From: Anniella stebbinsi
Taxonomy: Eukaryota; Chordata; Lepidosauria; Squamata; Anniellidae
Length of the DNA: 64,000 bases
Assembly: GCA_029215795.1 (NCBI GenBank)
Contig: JARDYH010000005.1
Span: forward strand, 36,028,001-36,092,000
Direction of reading: 5' to 3'
In this document: positions 45,963 to 57,885 of the stretch, in pieces
Numbering within the stretch: position 1 is the first letter of the stretch
Layout of the letters: the number at the start of each line of letters is the position of its first letter
Notes under the pieces: generated by a model
The model's input: only the letters and a program-made list of their open reading frames with translations
What the model was told of the DNA's origin: nothing
Database searches by the model: none
Position numbers and translations under genes: made by a program

Positions 45963-47139
45963 ACAGCACTTAACTCATGTCCTCTTTCAGGGCAAATGTT
46001 GCCATCTGTCCATCCTTCCTCCAGCCAAATACACGCTAAACCCTAAATTGTATTTCCCATCAGAAAATGAAGAATACAAAACCCCTTTCTATTATATTTG
46101 AGCCTCTCCAGCCCCCACTCCCACCTCTTCCCTCATTTTAATTGAAATCTGCCCTCCGGAGCACTCTCAAGTCTCCGTCCTTCACTCAGCACGTGTGTGA
46201 GAAACGCTACAGGAATTACAGTCAGTTCATCAACAGACAGCAATTCCTTTCGACTTCTCTCCAGAGTCATTTTTAAAACACATATACATTCCTGGGCGCT
46301 GTGCTGCTCGCAAACACACTGTCATAAACACCCTCATCGAAGGCAGCCCTGCCAACTCAGGCTGTGATCCTGTCAGCTCATCCAAGCTTAGCTGCCTCCC
46401 GAATTGGACAGGAGGCCGCTGAGGAGAATGATGGCAGGTGGGCAGGGGGCGCTCTCCCCTGCTGGCGGCAAGTGGCCTAGGCACTCCAGGCTGGCTCAGA
46501 GCCCCTGGGGTCAGGGCCCATTCCCTGGTGTTCTTTGACAATTACACATATACCAAGAAAGTCCCCTATGCGCGTGCCAGTCAAGCGCAGCAGATCATGA
46601 GCCAAGTTCAGTCCAAAGGTTGTGAGGGGGGAAAGTACCCCTCTCAAATGTCTTGCCTCCCCATTCCCAGCAGCCAAGCAAAACCATGCCACTCTCGGTA
46701 AAGATTTCATCTGTATGATAAATCACCTCTCCGCAAGTTCAAGGATATATGCTCAACAAAACAGCAATACACAATACATGTGGGACCTGGAGCAAAATGT
46801 TGCAGTGTATTCTCATCTCCGACTAGGAGGGTGACAACAAGCCAGCCAGCCAGACATGCCCTCAAACAGCAGACCAATTCCGTTCCACCACCCCACCCCA
46901 GTTTTCTGTTTTCATTTCAAGCTGACTGTCAGTCAAAGTTCTCCTACTTCACACACTCGGTTCTCATAGGGCTGTTTCTTGCCTCCCCCTTAGGTTTGTG
47001 GGATTTTAGAAAGGTGTTTTTGCATTTGGCATGACTGCAAAACTTAAAATACTGATACCTCCCTCTTGTTTCTTAGTTTTGGCTCCATGTCTGTCAACAT
47101 TCACCCTATGTGTTCACTATGAGAGGGAGTACTGCTCTG
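45963..47139. other. Unclassified intronic DNA
   Basis: No exon or repeat recognised. Confidence 0.3.
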
Positions 47140-47142
47140 TTA

Positions 47143-47261
47143 GGGCACAATCCTATGCATTTTTAGACAGAAAAAATGTCCTACAACTCCCAGCATGCTG
47201 GCTGGGGAATGCTGGGAGTTGTAGGAGTTTTTTCTGTCTAAACATGCATAGGATTGTGCCC
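47143..47261. mobile_element. Harbinger-like hairpin MITE, 119 bp, TTA duplication
   Basis: Ends GGGCACAATCCTATGCAT / ATGCATAGGATTGTGCCC are perfect inverted repeats. TTA flanks at 47140-47142 and 47262-47264. Nearly the whole element folds on itself ('gtcctacaactcccagcatg' against 'aatgctgggagttgtaggag'). A second copy with TAA flanks is at 53544-53667. Confidence 0.8.
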
Positions 47262-47264
47262 TTA

Positions 47265-49480
47265 AGCTCTTTTCCCTCCACAGGTTCAGGTATCTATCCC
47301 ATTCTTCACCACCACCACCCTCCCAATCCTCTCCACCTGAACTTACTGTTTTAGCAAATTTCCTCCAGGGCCATATGCACATTCCATATTCCTCTCTCTT
47401 ATGGGTTTTTCTAACTTTTCCCCTACCAGTTTCTCCTCATGCTTCTCAAAAGCTGTATAGGGAGACACATATTCCTCCATATCACTCCCTCTAGTAGCAA
47501 ATTCAGAGAAGGAGTGCTGGTAGGACTGGAGCCAAAACAGGGCCAAGAGAAATAAGTAGAGAGGGATCCACATGCTTCTGCATGAGAGAAACTAGAGATT
47601 TACATAAGTGCAAACATCTTTTTTTAAAAAATGTAAGGGGGGGGGGAGAGAGAAAAAGAAGAAAAAAAACCAGCACATGCCCAGAAGCTACAGAATGTTG
47701 AGTATCAGTTCAAAAAGAATAACAGAATATGGGGCGGGGAGATGGAGCGGGGTGCTTGACTACAGCTTATAGCAACAGGGACAGAGAAACTCTCTCTCTC
47801 TCTCTCTCTGCATAGAGAAAGAGACATGGCAGCATTTGGAGGAGTGGTTCCTGCAGGTGCCAGCCATTTTCGGCACATCCTTTGAGAGCCAAGCGTTGTC
47901 CCAATCAGGATGACGAACAGCCAATGAAGGCTCACTTTGCTGGCCAAGCCAAGCACCTTCTTTGCATGCTGCTTACCATTACTGATTGGGTCGGCATTGG
48001 GGAGGGACGTGTGAATGAACTCCACCAAGTGCTGGACAAGTCCCCAGATTTGTGTGCCGCTCATCATCCAGATGGGGAGAAGCCACACAGGATCCCTGCT
48101 GGGTTCAGAGAGAACAGTGAGGATTCCTTCAGGGGGCAGGACTTGGAAGCCAATCCCCCACTCCCTGGATGAATCCAAAGGGGCTCCACAGACTGGATGA
48201 GGAACTTCCACATATCAGATTAGACCTATCCCTGGAGGACGATGTGGTTGGCTGGCTGGAACCCAGGGAGGGATACACTGCAACATTTTGTTGCAAGTCC
48301 CACTTGTCTAGATTCTATTTGCAACTTGATCCGTCCAAATGAGGAAGACTGAAGTGGTAAATTATTGGGGGGTGGGGGCAGCCAGGGTATAAAAACACAG
48401 TTGGAGTTAGTCCTGCTTCCCCAGGTTTCTGATTGGATGCAAGTCTGGTTAAAAAAAAACAACTCCTCATGTGGAACAATGCTACTGATGACCAGCTCCC
48501 AATGTCGTTGTATGCCCACTATCGTGAAACACCACTTGCTAAGTGGTCAACCATATTCACTTTATACACAGTGGCTGTTGGAGCCCACCCCTAGTCACCA
48601 GCACAGACCAAAACAATTTCAAAGGCTCTCTGGCGAGCTGTCTTCATGGTGCCAAATTGGCGTTGCTCCACCGTCAAACCCTGTGCTATTGCTGGTATGC
48701 GGAAGCAGCAAGTTGTCCTTATGAGGGGAGGCAGTGCAGGCTTTCCGGCGCCCATTAAGTTCACTGGGCCCACCTCCTCCCGTGGCCTTCTGCCCCTAGA
48801 GTGACTCCAAGTGAGGAGAGACCAGCAGAAGAGCCAGGCTGACCTTGCTCTGGCTGGAAAAGTCAGGGTAAGTCCCTGGGGTGGCTTTGAATCTGCATAT
48901 TACCGATGCAGACAGCCCCTGGTGGGCTAGAGGAAGAGAGTGGAGCAAAATACTCGTCAGCAGAGGGTCCTTAGCAGATGTCCAACAATGCCAACCCCAA
49001 ACACTGACTCTGTATACTCCTCTATACAAAACTAAATGTAAGGGAGAAGTGTTTTTGCCTAGTCTTCTCTTTTAGAAGCCACTTTTCTATGTGAAAATAT
49101 ATTTTTCTTTGTTTCTTATCTGTGGAGAAGCATTCAGTTATGTTATCTCCCTGCCCCATTCAGCTGCTGTTGTTGTTGTTTAAGGGAATAGCATTCAGTT
49201 ATGAATATGTGACACCCCCTCCCTATGCAATCTGGTACAACCCAAACATAGATTTACCAATTCAGTAGAACTAAGCCATCAAATGCTTTGGTTCTTCCAT
49301 TTTAGAAAGTTGAGGAGCCCCTAACACCATTGTTAGTCTCTCTCTAACCAGCCTCAAAGTCTACTCTCCCACACAGTTTCCTAGTACCTGCCATCCTCAA
49401 TCAGGTAAATGCCTCTTCTTACCCTACTCTCTCCTTTCATTAGTATATCATGTGCCACCCTGTATGTTCCCTTATAGAGG
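47265..49480. other. Unclassified intronic DNA
   Basis: Contains a (TC)n run at about 47789-47808 and a G run near 47638. A 168-codon minus-strand frame (47705-48211) crosses the TC run and has no homology that I recognise. Confidence 0.35.
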
Positions 49481-49484
49481 GTGA

Positions 49485-49880
49485 CCAACTGTCAGAATTT
49501 TCCTGGATTTGTCCTGGTTTTTATTCTATCCTGGGTGTCAGGGGGGATTTTCTGTAATTTTCTATAATGTCCTGGAATGACACACTTTTCCCTTTAAGAC
49601 TGCCATTAGTGTGGCGGGGGTGGGGGGTGGGGGGTGATGTGCTTTCTAGAGGCCCCTATTGGATCAGTAGAGGGGGCACGAATGACCCTATTGGAGCAGT
49701 GGAAGGGAAAGCATGCTTTCTGGGCCCCCTAGAAAGCATGTCATGCACAGCCGCCACGCTAATGGCAACTGCCAATAGCATGGCGGGGGAATGACGTGCT
49801 CTCCAGAGGCCCTGGAAAGCACGCTTTCTAGACCCCCACCCCCCACCCTCACTGGGGGTCATCTTTTTTGGTTTCCCAAA
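49485..49880. repeat. Unclassified repeat with internal duplication
   Basis: Two blocks about 170 bp apart share 'gccattag.gtggcggggg' and 'gatgtgctttctagaggccc'-type sequence (about 49604-49660 and 49770-49830). Inverted copies of 'gaaagcatg' and 'ctagaaagcatg' lie between. Probably a transposon-derived repeat. Confidence 0.4.
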
Positions 49881-50042
49881 TATAGTCATTCTGGCCATTG
49901 TTCTACTCCTCCCGCCTTTCACAGCAAAACAGATTCCAATGTATCATCTTGCAGCTCCCCTCTCCCTTCCTAAAGGGTTGAAAAGCATCTCCTAAGGCAG
50001 TAAGAGCCTTCAGTTAAAATATGCTGATATTTTGGAACTTGC

Positions 50043-50360
50043 TAGGCTGACCATCTGAAAAGGAGGACAGGGCTCATATAACTTTAACAGTTGTAGAGAA
50101 AAGGGAATTTCAGCAGGTATCATTTGTATGCAATTAGTTCTGGTGAAATTCCCTCTTCATCACAACTGTTAAAGGTGCAGGCACTATACTAGAGTGACCA
50201 TATACAAAAGAAGGCAGGGCTCTGCAACTTTAACTGTTGTGATGAAGAGGGAATTTCACCAGGAACTAATTGCATACAAATGACACTGGCTGAAATTCCC
50301 TTTTCTCTACAACTGTTAAAGTTATATGAGCCCTGTCCTCCTTTTCAGATGGTCAGCCTA
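50043..50360. mobile_element. hAT-type palindromic element, 318 bp, perfect 8-bp duplication
   Basis: It begins TAGGCTGACCATCTG and ends CAGATGGTCAGCCTA. The exact 8-bp duplication GAACTTGC lies at 50035-50042 and 50361-50368. The two arms of about 140 bp are near-identical inverted copies, separated by about 40 bp. No open frame of note. Recent or well-maintained non-autonomous foldback hAT. Confidence 0.88.
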
Positions 50361-50565
50361 GAACTTGCCCCTTTTGCGTTTGGCCCCACCCGCTACAGGA
50401 ATGCAGCCCTAAAGAGCTTCTCCAAAATTGGATTCAACCCTCGAATTGGAAGAGGCTCAACAGCCCTGTTCTAATGGGACATTGAGAGGCTGGGTGGTAT
50501 TTTACTGTATGGACATGTGCTCTAATATGGAGTAAGCTTTCTTACAGAATCCTTTGCTGGTCTAC

Positions 50566-50912
50566 GAGCTCCATCAGACAATGATTTTATTGCATGCTTA
50601 TTACTGCACACTCACGGATTTTCACAGGTCCCTCTCGCGATGCTGCCTGCCTCCCCCGTGCGCCTCCCACCCATTCTAGCCTTCTTCGCGCAACAAAAAG
50701 ACACCCCAGTAAGTCCAACTTATTTTTAAAGATGGAAGTTGCTGCTATCTCCTACTGTATGCAGGGGAAGCAGAGCGATCAAAACAGCCCACTGAATGGG
50801 CCATGTGCACATTGTTTAATTCCTCTTTCAAAAGAGGAAGTAATGAGGGACAAATGAACAAGCGGAGAAGCGATGGTAAGCAAACACGATTTTCCCCCAT
50901 GTGATGACGCTC
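50566..50912 (-). mobile_element. Harbinger-like MITE, TAC duplication
   Basis: Left end GAGCTCCATCAGAC, right end GTGATGACGCTC. The trinucleotide TAC flanks both sides (50563-50565, 50913-50915). It is the inverse of the element at 53818-54158 (shared 'acttatttttaaagatggaa', 'gcccactgaatgggccatgt', 'gtaagcaaacacgatttt'). Confidence 0.7.
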
Positions 50913-51174
50913 TACCTGTTATGGACAGTGTATTATTGCAGTACCTAGTGAACAGCTCATAGATTTGAATTACAGTAACATTGCATTATTTTAATGTATT
51001 TATATGGTGTCATCTATGTACATGATGTTTTACAAAATATGAGGATGAAGAGGTCTCTGCCCTAAGTGGCTAGCCCAAAGGATTTTGCTGCCTGACGCAG
51101 AGCAACAAATGGCATCCACCATGGGTACTAACAACCCCTTGTCAAGATGCCTAGTATCTCTGAACATACACAGA

Positions 51175-51350
51175 ATGGGTCATAACTTAGAGCACATGCT
51201 TTGCATGCAGATGGTTCCAAGTTCAATTCCTGACACATCCAGGTGAGGTGAGTAAAGAATCCTACCTAAAACCTAGAGAGCTGCAGCAACATTGGGCTAA
51301 ATGGACTAATGGTTTGATACAGTATAAGGCAGCTTCCTATATCCGTATGA
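51175..51350 (+). mobile_element. tRNA-derived SINE, sense
   Basis: 'cttagagcacatgctttgca' and 'tgcagatggttccaagttca' + 'attcctg' are the head. It ends with 'tttgatacagtataaggcag' + 'cttcctatatcc', the family terminal signature. Confidence 0.7.
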
Positions 51351-52620
51351 CTTCATAGGAACATTTGATTTAGAAGAGTAAGCAATTCAACCTGCTGTGG
51401 CACCAGACTCTTCTTCCCACAGGGCCAAAGATGTAAGTCCTCAAAACCCAAAGAGCTGAGGTGGGGTCAGAAATAAATATCCCTTTTGCTCCATTTATCC
51501 ATGAGGAATTACTTGTGTAACCTGATGCTATCCATCTTGTGGGGGCTTAGATGTAATGGCTGGAGCAGCTGCTCCCCCCATAACCTGCAGACTGAGGTGG
51601 CTGCCCCACTTTGCCTAATGATAGGGCTGGTCCTGAGAGGCTGGGAAGGGAGAATATGAATAATTTAATAATTAAATAAATAAATTCAGTTGCATGTACT
51701 TCAGCTTAGTTTCAGTAAATAGCTTGTGCTGCTAGTTTAGGCAAGGAAGCATGTACTGAGCTTGTCTGCACATCCATGTTTATTCTTTGTGTTTTCATGC
51801 GTATTATAGGATTGATGCATTGCTTTTTGCAGAGGTCGGTGTTCAGTGTGCAAGGATGAGTTTGTGAGCCAGCCGTACAACCTGGAGTGTGAACCCCACT
51901 AATCTTACGTGCCTGCATTTGAACTTCAAGAAATAGACTGTATCACGCAATCATATATATATACCCCAATTCAGTCATTTGTACACACTATTAATTCCTG
52001 GTGATGTGCTAGAGAATTCAGGAGAAACCACCTAAAATGCCTTTCCATCCATTTTTAAATCTGGAGAGTTTAAGCAGCATTTGTTGCAGTTTGGCAACAG
52101 AGTGTATTTTTGTTGTTATGGCCCTTTCTCTAACACACTCTGGAGTGAGGGAAAATAAATAAGAGATACCTTAGAAGTGGTGGAGGGGTGAGAGGGTGTT
52201 GTTGGGGATTTTTAATCAATTTCACAAAGACTACAGAGCAAATTCCCCAAGCAGAAGTGGGACCAGCAACCTAGGAAACGCAGCAGATTCCCCATTAAAT
52301 CCTGTCCCTCACCCAATGGCCGAAGCCCCATGTTTATGGCCCCAGCATAAGCCTCACATGGCAGGTTTATCCCTTTGTTCATTGATATAGGCAGTATTTC
52401 ATCTCCCCTGGTGACAGCTTGATCCATGTAAGAGCTCTTTCTATTGTCAAAGATTTGTTTGGAGACGCCCAATGCTGGCCTCTTTTGATCTGTCTATCTC
52501 AGACATTTATTACCGGGACACTGTCACTATAGTGTCTGAATACTTCATATCATTGATGTATCTGTTCTATACACACACACACAGAGATACATAGATACCA
52601 TCCCTCCCTGAAAACTGTAT
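51351..52620. other. Unclassified intronic DNA
   Basis: Part of 51560-51640 matches the 'ggctggtcctga' dispersed repeat in antisense. A (CA)n run at 52571-52582. No exon seen. Confidence 0.3.
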
Positions 52621-52626
52621 CATTAA

Positions 52627-52745
52627 GGCAGAGGTGGGCAACTTGTGACCCTCCAGATGTCTTGGACTAAACTCCCATCAGCTCTAGCCAGGGATGATGG
52701 GAGTTGTAGGCCAAAGCATCTGGAAGGCCACAAGCTGGCCACTCT
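52627..52745. mobile_element. Foldback element, 'CTCCAGATGTT' family
   Basis: Starts 'gcagaggtgggcaacttgtg', ends 'cacaagctggccactcttg'. Arms 'ccctccagatgtcttggact' and 'ggccaaagcatctggaaggc'. hAT-like terminal sequence GAGGTGGGCAAC. Confidence 0.65.
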
Positions 52746-52879
52746 TGCACTTAGGTGTTTGGTAGGATTAAACGACTTGCCCAAGGTGAGCCTAGGCATT
52801 GGTGGCACACCAGGAAATTCAGTCCTAATCTTCCATGTAGAAAAGGCTGAAGATGGAAGCCTCCACAGACTACTTTAAA

Positions 52880-53540
52880 GTAAGCCCAACCGAGTTACTT
52901 CTAAATATACACACATAGGATCAGGAAATGTACCAGGAATTACCTCCGAGAAGTACCAGAGCTTCGGTGCAACAGTAGCTATGCCTCCTGCACTGAGTTG
53001 ACCAGAACATGTGGACTAGCAACTATCAGCTCTGAATGTGTAGATTACAGGTGGAAAGTACCCTGATTCAGAGCAGGGATCACCCACAAAACACAACCTC
53101 TGAAAGCACCCTATAGTGCCATTGTATTCGGGGAAAGGGAAAACTAAAGTGGATGGAAGTAACATCTTGACTGTAAAAGAGGATTTGCCTTCTTCTGCAT
53201 TGTGTAGCTTGGTTCACTTGCCAGAGTGTTTTGTAGTGCACAAACTTTACCATACTGAATAAAGTGACAGTGATACTGTGGCAGGGATTGTCTGGTGGTG
53301 GGGAGATTATCCTGCATCAAGAAAAAGGGATTGACTAGCTGCGCTTTGGGGACTCCTTCAAATGACATAATTCCAAATATAGCATCCAGCATACCATAGT
53401 GGACTACGATCCCCCTTGCCCAGCATAACTGCCCCTGGAGCTGAACTGAAGAAAGACAACTGCTGGTCTCTGAGCACAAGCAGTTTGGAACTGGTTCACT
53501 TCTGTGGTTCCCTTGAAGAAAAAGGAACATCTTTGTTTTC
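52880..53540. other. Unclassified intronic DNA
   Basis: Nothing recognised apart from a short 'gagttacttctaaatata' piece at the left that resembles the foldback family at 54545. Confidence 0.3.
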
Positions 53541-53543
53541 TAA

Positions 53544-53667
53544 GGGTGCGATTCTTTGCATGTTAAGACAGAAAAAAGTCCTACAACTCCCAGCATGCTT
53601 CAGCCTAGCTGGGGCATGCTGGAAATTCTAGGACATTTTTCTGTCTAAGCATGCAGAGGACGCATCC
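53544..53667. mobile_element. Harbinger-like hairpin MITE, 124 bp, TAA duplication
   Basis: Second copy of the hairpin at 47143. TAA flanks at 53541-53543 and 53668-53670. Arms contain 'gtcctacaactcccagcatg' and 'catgctggaaattctaggac'; more diverged than the first copy. Confidence 0.75.
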
Positions 53668-53817
53668 TAAATAACCATGGCCTCATTTCCAGGGGACAGG
53701 GTGTATCAAGGACAGGGGCTTCAGAGATTGTTGGCAGGAGCAAAAGAGCAAACAAGGAAGCAAGCAATTACGCAGGCAGACTGATTTTAAGTGGCATTGC
53801 CATGCTGAATATACAGG

Positions 53818-54158
53818 GAGCGTCATCACACAGGGGAAAATTGTGTTTGCTTACCGTCGTTTCTCCTCCCATGCGTTTGTCCCTCATCACTCTTTTGAAA
53901 GAGGAAGTAAACAACTTGCACGTGGCCCATTCAGTGGGCCCTTTTGATCCCACTGCTTCTCCTGCACACAGCAGGAGATAGCGGCAACTTCCATCTTTAA
54001 AAAAAAGTCGGACTTACTGGGGGTGGGGGTTGTAGCGCAAGAAAGGCTAGAAGGGGTGGGAGGCACACAGGAAGCAGATGACATCATGAGAGGGACGCGC
54101 AAAAATCCGTGAGTGCTCAGTAACGAGCGTGCAATAAAATACCCGTCTGATGGAGGTC
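53818..54158 (+). mobile_element. Harbinger-like MITE, 'CATCAGA' family
   Basis: Left end GAGCGTCATCACACAGG, right end CCCGTCTGATGGAGGTC. Interior collinear, in inverse orientation, with 50566-50912 and related to 62119. Flanking triplets (agg/atg) are not an exact duplication. Confidence 0.6.
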
Positions 54159-54544
54159 ATGGGAGCAAAAGCATTCCTCCCCTTTCCAGAGTAGATGAAA
54201 AAACAATGGTTTAAAAACAAGATCTTTACAAATGAATGTTCATCATTTAAATTGGAGTGCTTACATTTTTCAGTTATACTAAGTATTCCGTTTTAAAATA
54301 ATGCTGTTTAATATGAAATCTGACATTAACATAAATCAACATGTTCAGTCTACAAGTAACTTTTAAAAACCAAATCCATGACCCTCTATGAACCACACTG
54401 AGTTAAGGCTCACTTTTATACATTAAAAATAATGGAGAAAAATGCCTGACTTTTGAGGTGAAGCATTATAAAGATATAATGGGTTACGTTCTGGCAAATT
54501 ATAAATATTGATGACCATCAACCAAACAGCATGGACATTCAAGG

Positions 54545-54665
54545 CACAATCAACTGTAATCCTAAACATATTTATTAGGAAGTAGCTTCTACTGAATTCA
54601 GTAGAATTTACTTCTGAGTAAATCTGCATATGAGGGAATTGTAAATTGAGCAATATTGTGCCCTA
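54545..54665. mobile_element. Short foldback element
   Basis: 'ggcacaatcaactgtaatcc' and 'agcaatattgtgccc' are inverted ends around 'ctactgaattcagtagaatt'. Related to 38430-38512. Confidence 0.45.
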
Positions 54666-54912
54666 TTGACTTCAAAGAAAGAGTATTAGACTGAACTTTT
54701 ACTTTCCCTTAGAAACCAGTGGGAGCTAAAATGTTAAAATTGGGCTGGATTGTATCCTTATTATTTCCCATCCTCCGTAGAAACACTGTTCTACCCAGTA
54801 ACTAGTAGTTCCTGATGCTGGAAGGTACTGAGTATCTAGTTTGTCTTGTTTAGTGTCCTTGCATGAGAGAACACAAAACCAAACAGAAATCTTTTATCTT
54901 CATAACTGTCCA

Positions 54913-55053
54913 TCTTGGGTTGGGTCCAGACTTAACCATACTTAGAGTAGACCCACTGAAATCAGCAGAACTTCAATCAATCATGACTAACTTAAGTCCT
55001 ATTAATTTCAATGGATCTATTCTAAATATGGCTACGTTTGGATCCCACCCAAT
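54913..55053. mobile_element. Foldback MITE
   Basis: 'ttgggtccagacttaaccat' + 'acttagagtagaccca' is mirrored by 'tggatctattctaaatatgg' + 'ctacgtttggatccca'. The arms are about 50 bp each. Confidence 0.6.
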
Positions 55054-55584
55054 TTCTCTAAGCAAATAATTTTGTAGTGCAAACGGCATGTGTCCAACGG
55101 TTAAGGATTATGCCCCTAGGATGTACAAAACCTCTATTTAGTTGCAAGCCAGTTTCTTTTAATTGTTGCAGCCACCAATGAATATGCATGCTTTTCAGGA
55201 AATATGGGGCTTATACAAATATGGGGAAAATATGTTTAAAATAATTGATTTAAAACTGGTCCTCTCCCCCTTTGCAAACCAGTCCAACTTGCCCTTGATC
55301 ACAGGTGCAAATGCCTGTATTCAGATGCAAATCAACAAAGTTCCAGCACTAGTGTCAGCAGTGGTAAAGAGGAAGGATACGTACATTCTTTTATTTATGT
55401 AGCCATTCATATTCCCTCTGGATTGCACTTTCTGCCCTTCGCAGGTGACTAATCATTTCCAGTGTCTGTTTCATCACATTTTTTTCAACCAACTTCAGCC
55501 TAAGGTTGTTGTATTTTTGGATCAGGATAAACCCATAGAAAGATTAAAAAGACATAATCACAACATCTTCCACTATGGATTCTG

Positions 55585-56165
55585 AAAATGCTGTCAGATG
55601 TAGCTTCCAAATCACATGGGGTACTACTGGTTCCCCTGTATTTGGCACTGGTTAGGCCTCATCTTGAGTATTATGTCCAGTTCTGGGCACTACACTTCAA
55701 GAAGGACGCAGACAAGCTGGAGGAGGTTCAGAGGAGGGTAATGAGGATGATCAGAGGTCTGGAAACAAAGCCCTATCAGGAGAGACTGAAAGAACTGGGC
55801 ATGTTTAGCTTTGAGAAGAGAAAACTGAGGGGAGACATGATAGCATTCTTCAAGTACTTGAAAGGCTGTAACACAGAGGAGGGCCAGGATCTCTTCTCGA
55901 TCATCCCAGAGTGCAGGTCATAGAATAATGGGCTCAAGTTACAGGAAGCCAGATTCTAGCTGGACATCACGAAAAACTTCCTGTTAGAGCAGTACGACAA
56001 TAGAGGTCATACTGGGAGGTCATGGGCTCTCCCACACTAGAGGCATTCAAGATGCAGCTGGACAGCCATCTGTCAGGTATGCTGTAAGGTGGATTCCTGC
56101 ATTGAGCAAGGGGTTGGACTCGATGGCCTTATAGACCCTTTCCAACTCTACTATTCTATGATAGG
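55585..56165 (+). mobile_element. CR1 LINE, 3' part with C-terminal RT remnant
   Basis: An open stretch at about 55588-55923 carries the CR1 C-terminal pattern: 'YLALVRPHLEYYVQFW', 'DKLEEVQRRVMRMIRG', 'YQERLKELGMFSFEKRKLRGD' shortened here to its recognisable core, and 'YLKGCNTEEGQDLFS'. It then stops early (tag, 55921) and continues out of frame. The 3' end 'tggccttatagaccctttcc' + 'aactctactattctatgata' is the CR1 terminus. 5'-truncated and inactive. Confidence 0.85.
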
Positions 56166-57350
56166 AAGAGGGCAGTCTCATGCAGGCCATCTATACATTA
56201 ATGCATACTTAAAATAGGCACAAACACTGTTACAAAGAAGATGCTGAATGGATGCTGACCTTCAAGATGTGTGTGCAAGATGTACACATCTGTACCATCA
56301 AGATATGTGTACAAATGGGACAAGGACAGGAGGCTGTTCAGTTGAAATTGGGAGGGAGAAGTCATGTGAATGCCAAGCCCTCTTGTTGGTTTGTGTCACA
56401 GAAATCAGGATCACTCATTTGTGAGAAATCAGCATCATTTGTGTACATACATACAAGTCTAGACAAAAGTGGATACGGGTGTGTATAAGTGGTATATGTT
56501 CCTGCACACATTTGTGTGAGCACCTGGATATGTAGCAGGTTGGCAAACTGAATTCAGCTGTGTTGAATGTATCTGGGGGAAATCACTAAGCTGCATAAAC
56601 ACTATTACTGAAATTATTAATAATGCAAATGTAATTAAACAGAATGATCACAACATTCACTCATTACATTTAATATAATTTAACAAAGGAAGGGGGATGG
56701 AATCGCTGATCTTCCTGCACAGCATTTCCCAAGCTACCAAAAAGACCCATCAGGTTTATGGAAGGTTGTCATCTCCATGTCCCCATCTCCCAGCCCCCAG
56801 CCCCCCAGGCACACTCATATTCCATAGAGCTTGTGAAGAGTATTTTTAAAAAAACATAAGGAAATCACACAAAGCCAAACCATTCTATACAAAAAAAACA
56901 GCTTCATTAAAAAAAAAAAAAAAAAAAAGAGGAGCAGCTTTTCTGTTACACCACCTTTGCCAGTCAGTTAGTACGGGGAGGATTGCAGGACTGTTGTTTC
57001 TTAGACAACAACAAAAGGTCATTGCACATTGCATTAAACTGGCCTCCTCTATAAGCTACCCAACCTAAGAATTTAGCCTCTCCTTCGGCTTCTAGTACAA
57101 TACCCCCATATTTTCTTCCATCTTCCTACACTTCCAACAAACTCTTATATTGCTATGTCATTCCCCCCACCATCATTCTCACCTGTTCCTCTGCATCTAC
57201 CACCATCTCCTCAGCATTCCCATCTCAATCCTGCCTCATCCAATTTCCCATTTTATCCTGATTTGATCTATGTTTGTCAATTGATTTATTTATAGGTTAC
57301 CATTGTCTGTAAATATAGAACAGCTGTTTTCTAATTTCAAATACAATAGA
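56166..57350. other. Unclassified intronic DNA
   Basis: A poly-A run of about 20 (56909-56928) and 'gatgtgtgtgcaagatgtac'-type low complexity near 56265-56310. No exon. Confidence 0.3.
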
Positions 57351-57351
57351 A

Positions 57352-57514
57352 CCAATGACCTAGGGAGGCAGTGGGCTCTCCAACACTAGAGGCATTCAAG
57401 GTGCAGCTGGACAGCCATCTGTCAGGTATGCTTTAATGTGGATTCCTGCACTGAGCAAGGGGCTGGACTCGATGGCCTTATAAGCCCCTTCCAACTTTAC
57501 TATTCTATGATTCT
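57352..57514 (+). mobile_element. CR1 LINE 3' terminus
   Basis: Shares with 56020-56165 the sequence 'gctctcc.acactagaggca', 'ggacagccatctgtcaggta' and 'ggactcgatggccttata', ending 'attctatgattctaag'. Confidence 0.75.
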
Positions 57515-57663
57515 AAGATAACAACATACTTTATTTTTTAAAAAAGACCAAAACAAAAAAGGAAAATAGCACAGCAAAATACCCATATAACATGAGTTAG
57601 AGCAGTTTACTTCTGTTTTCAAAGATCAGCTGAAATAAATAGGTGTCTTACCTAGCTGCAGAG

Positions 57664-57885
57664 AACCAATGGGAAGGAGGTACATAGGAGCCAAGGATGC
57701 TGCCTTAAACAGAGTAAGACCGTTGGGCCATCTAGCCCAGTATTGTTGACACTGGCAGTCCTGGCTCTCTGAGGTTCCAGGCAAAAGTTTTCCCAGCCCT
57801 ACCTGGGTATGAAGGGGATTGAACTTGGGGCCTTCTGCATGCAAAGCAGGTGCTCTACCATGGAGCCACAGCCCCTGTAGGTAGT
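57664..57885 (-). mobile_element. tRNA-derived SINE, antisense, nearly complete
   Basis: 'gatgctgccttaaacagagt' is the antisense tail. 'ccttctgcatgcaaagcagg' and 'tgctctaccatggagccaca' are the antisense head with a readable A box. The middle 'ttttcccagccctacctggg' is typical of the family. Confidence 0.7.

Noticed and set aside
47705..48211. 168-codon minus-strand frame as a gene
   Set aside because: Crosses a TC microsatellite (giving Arg-Glu repeats), no recognisable domain, no splice or promoter context.
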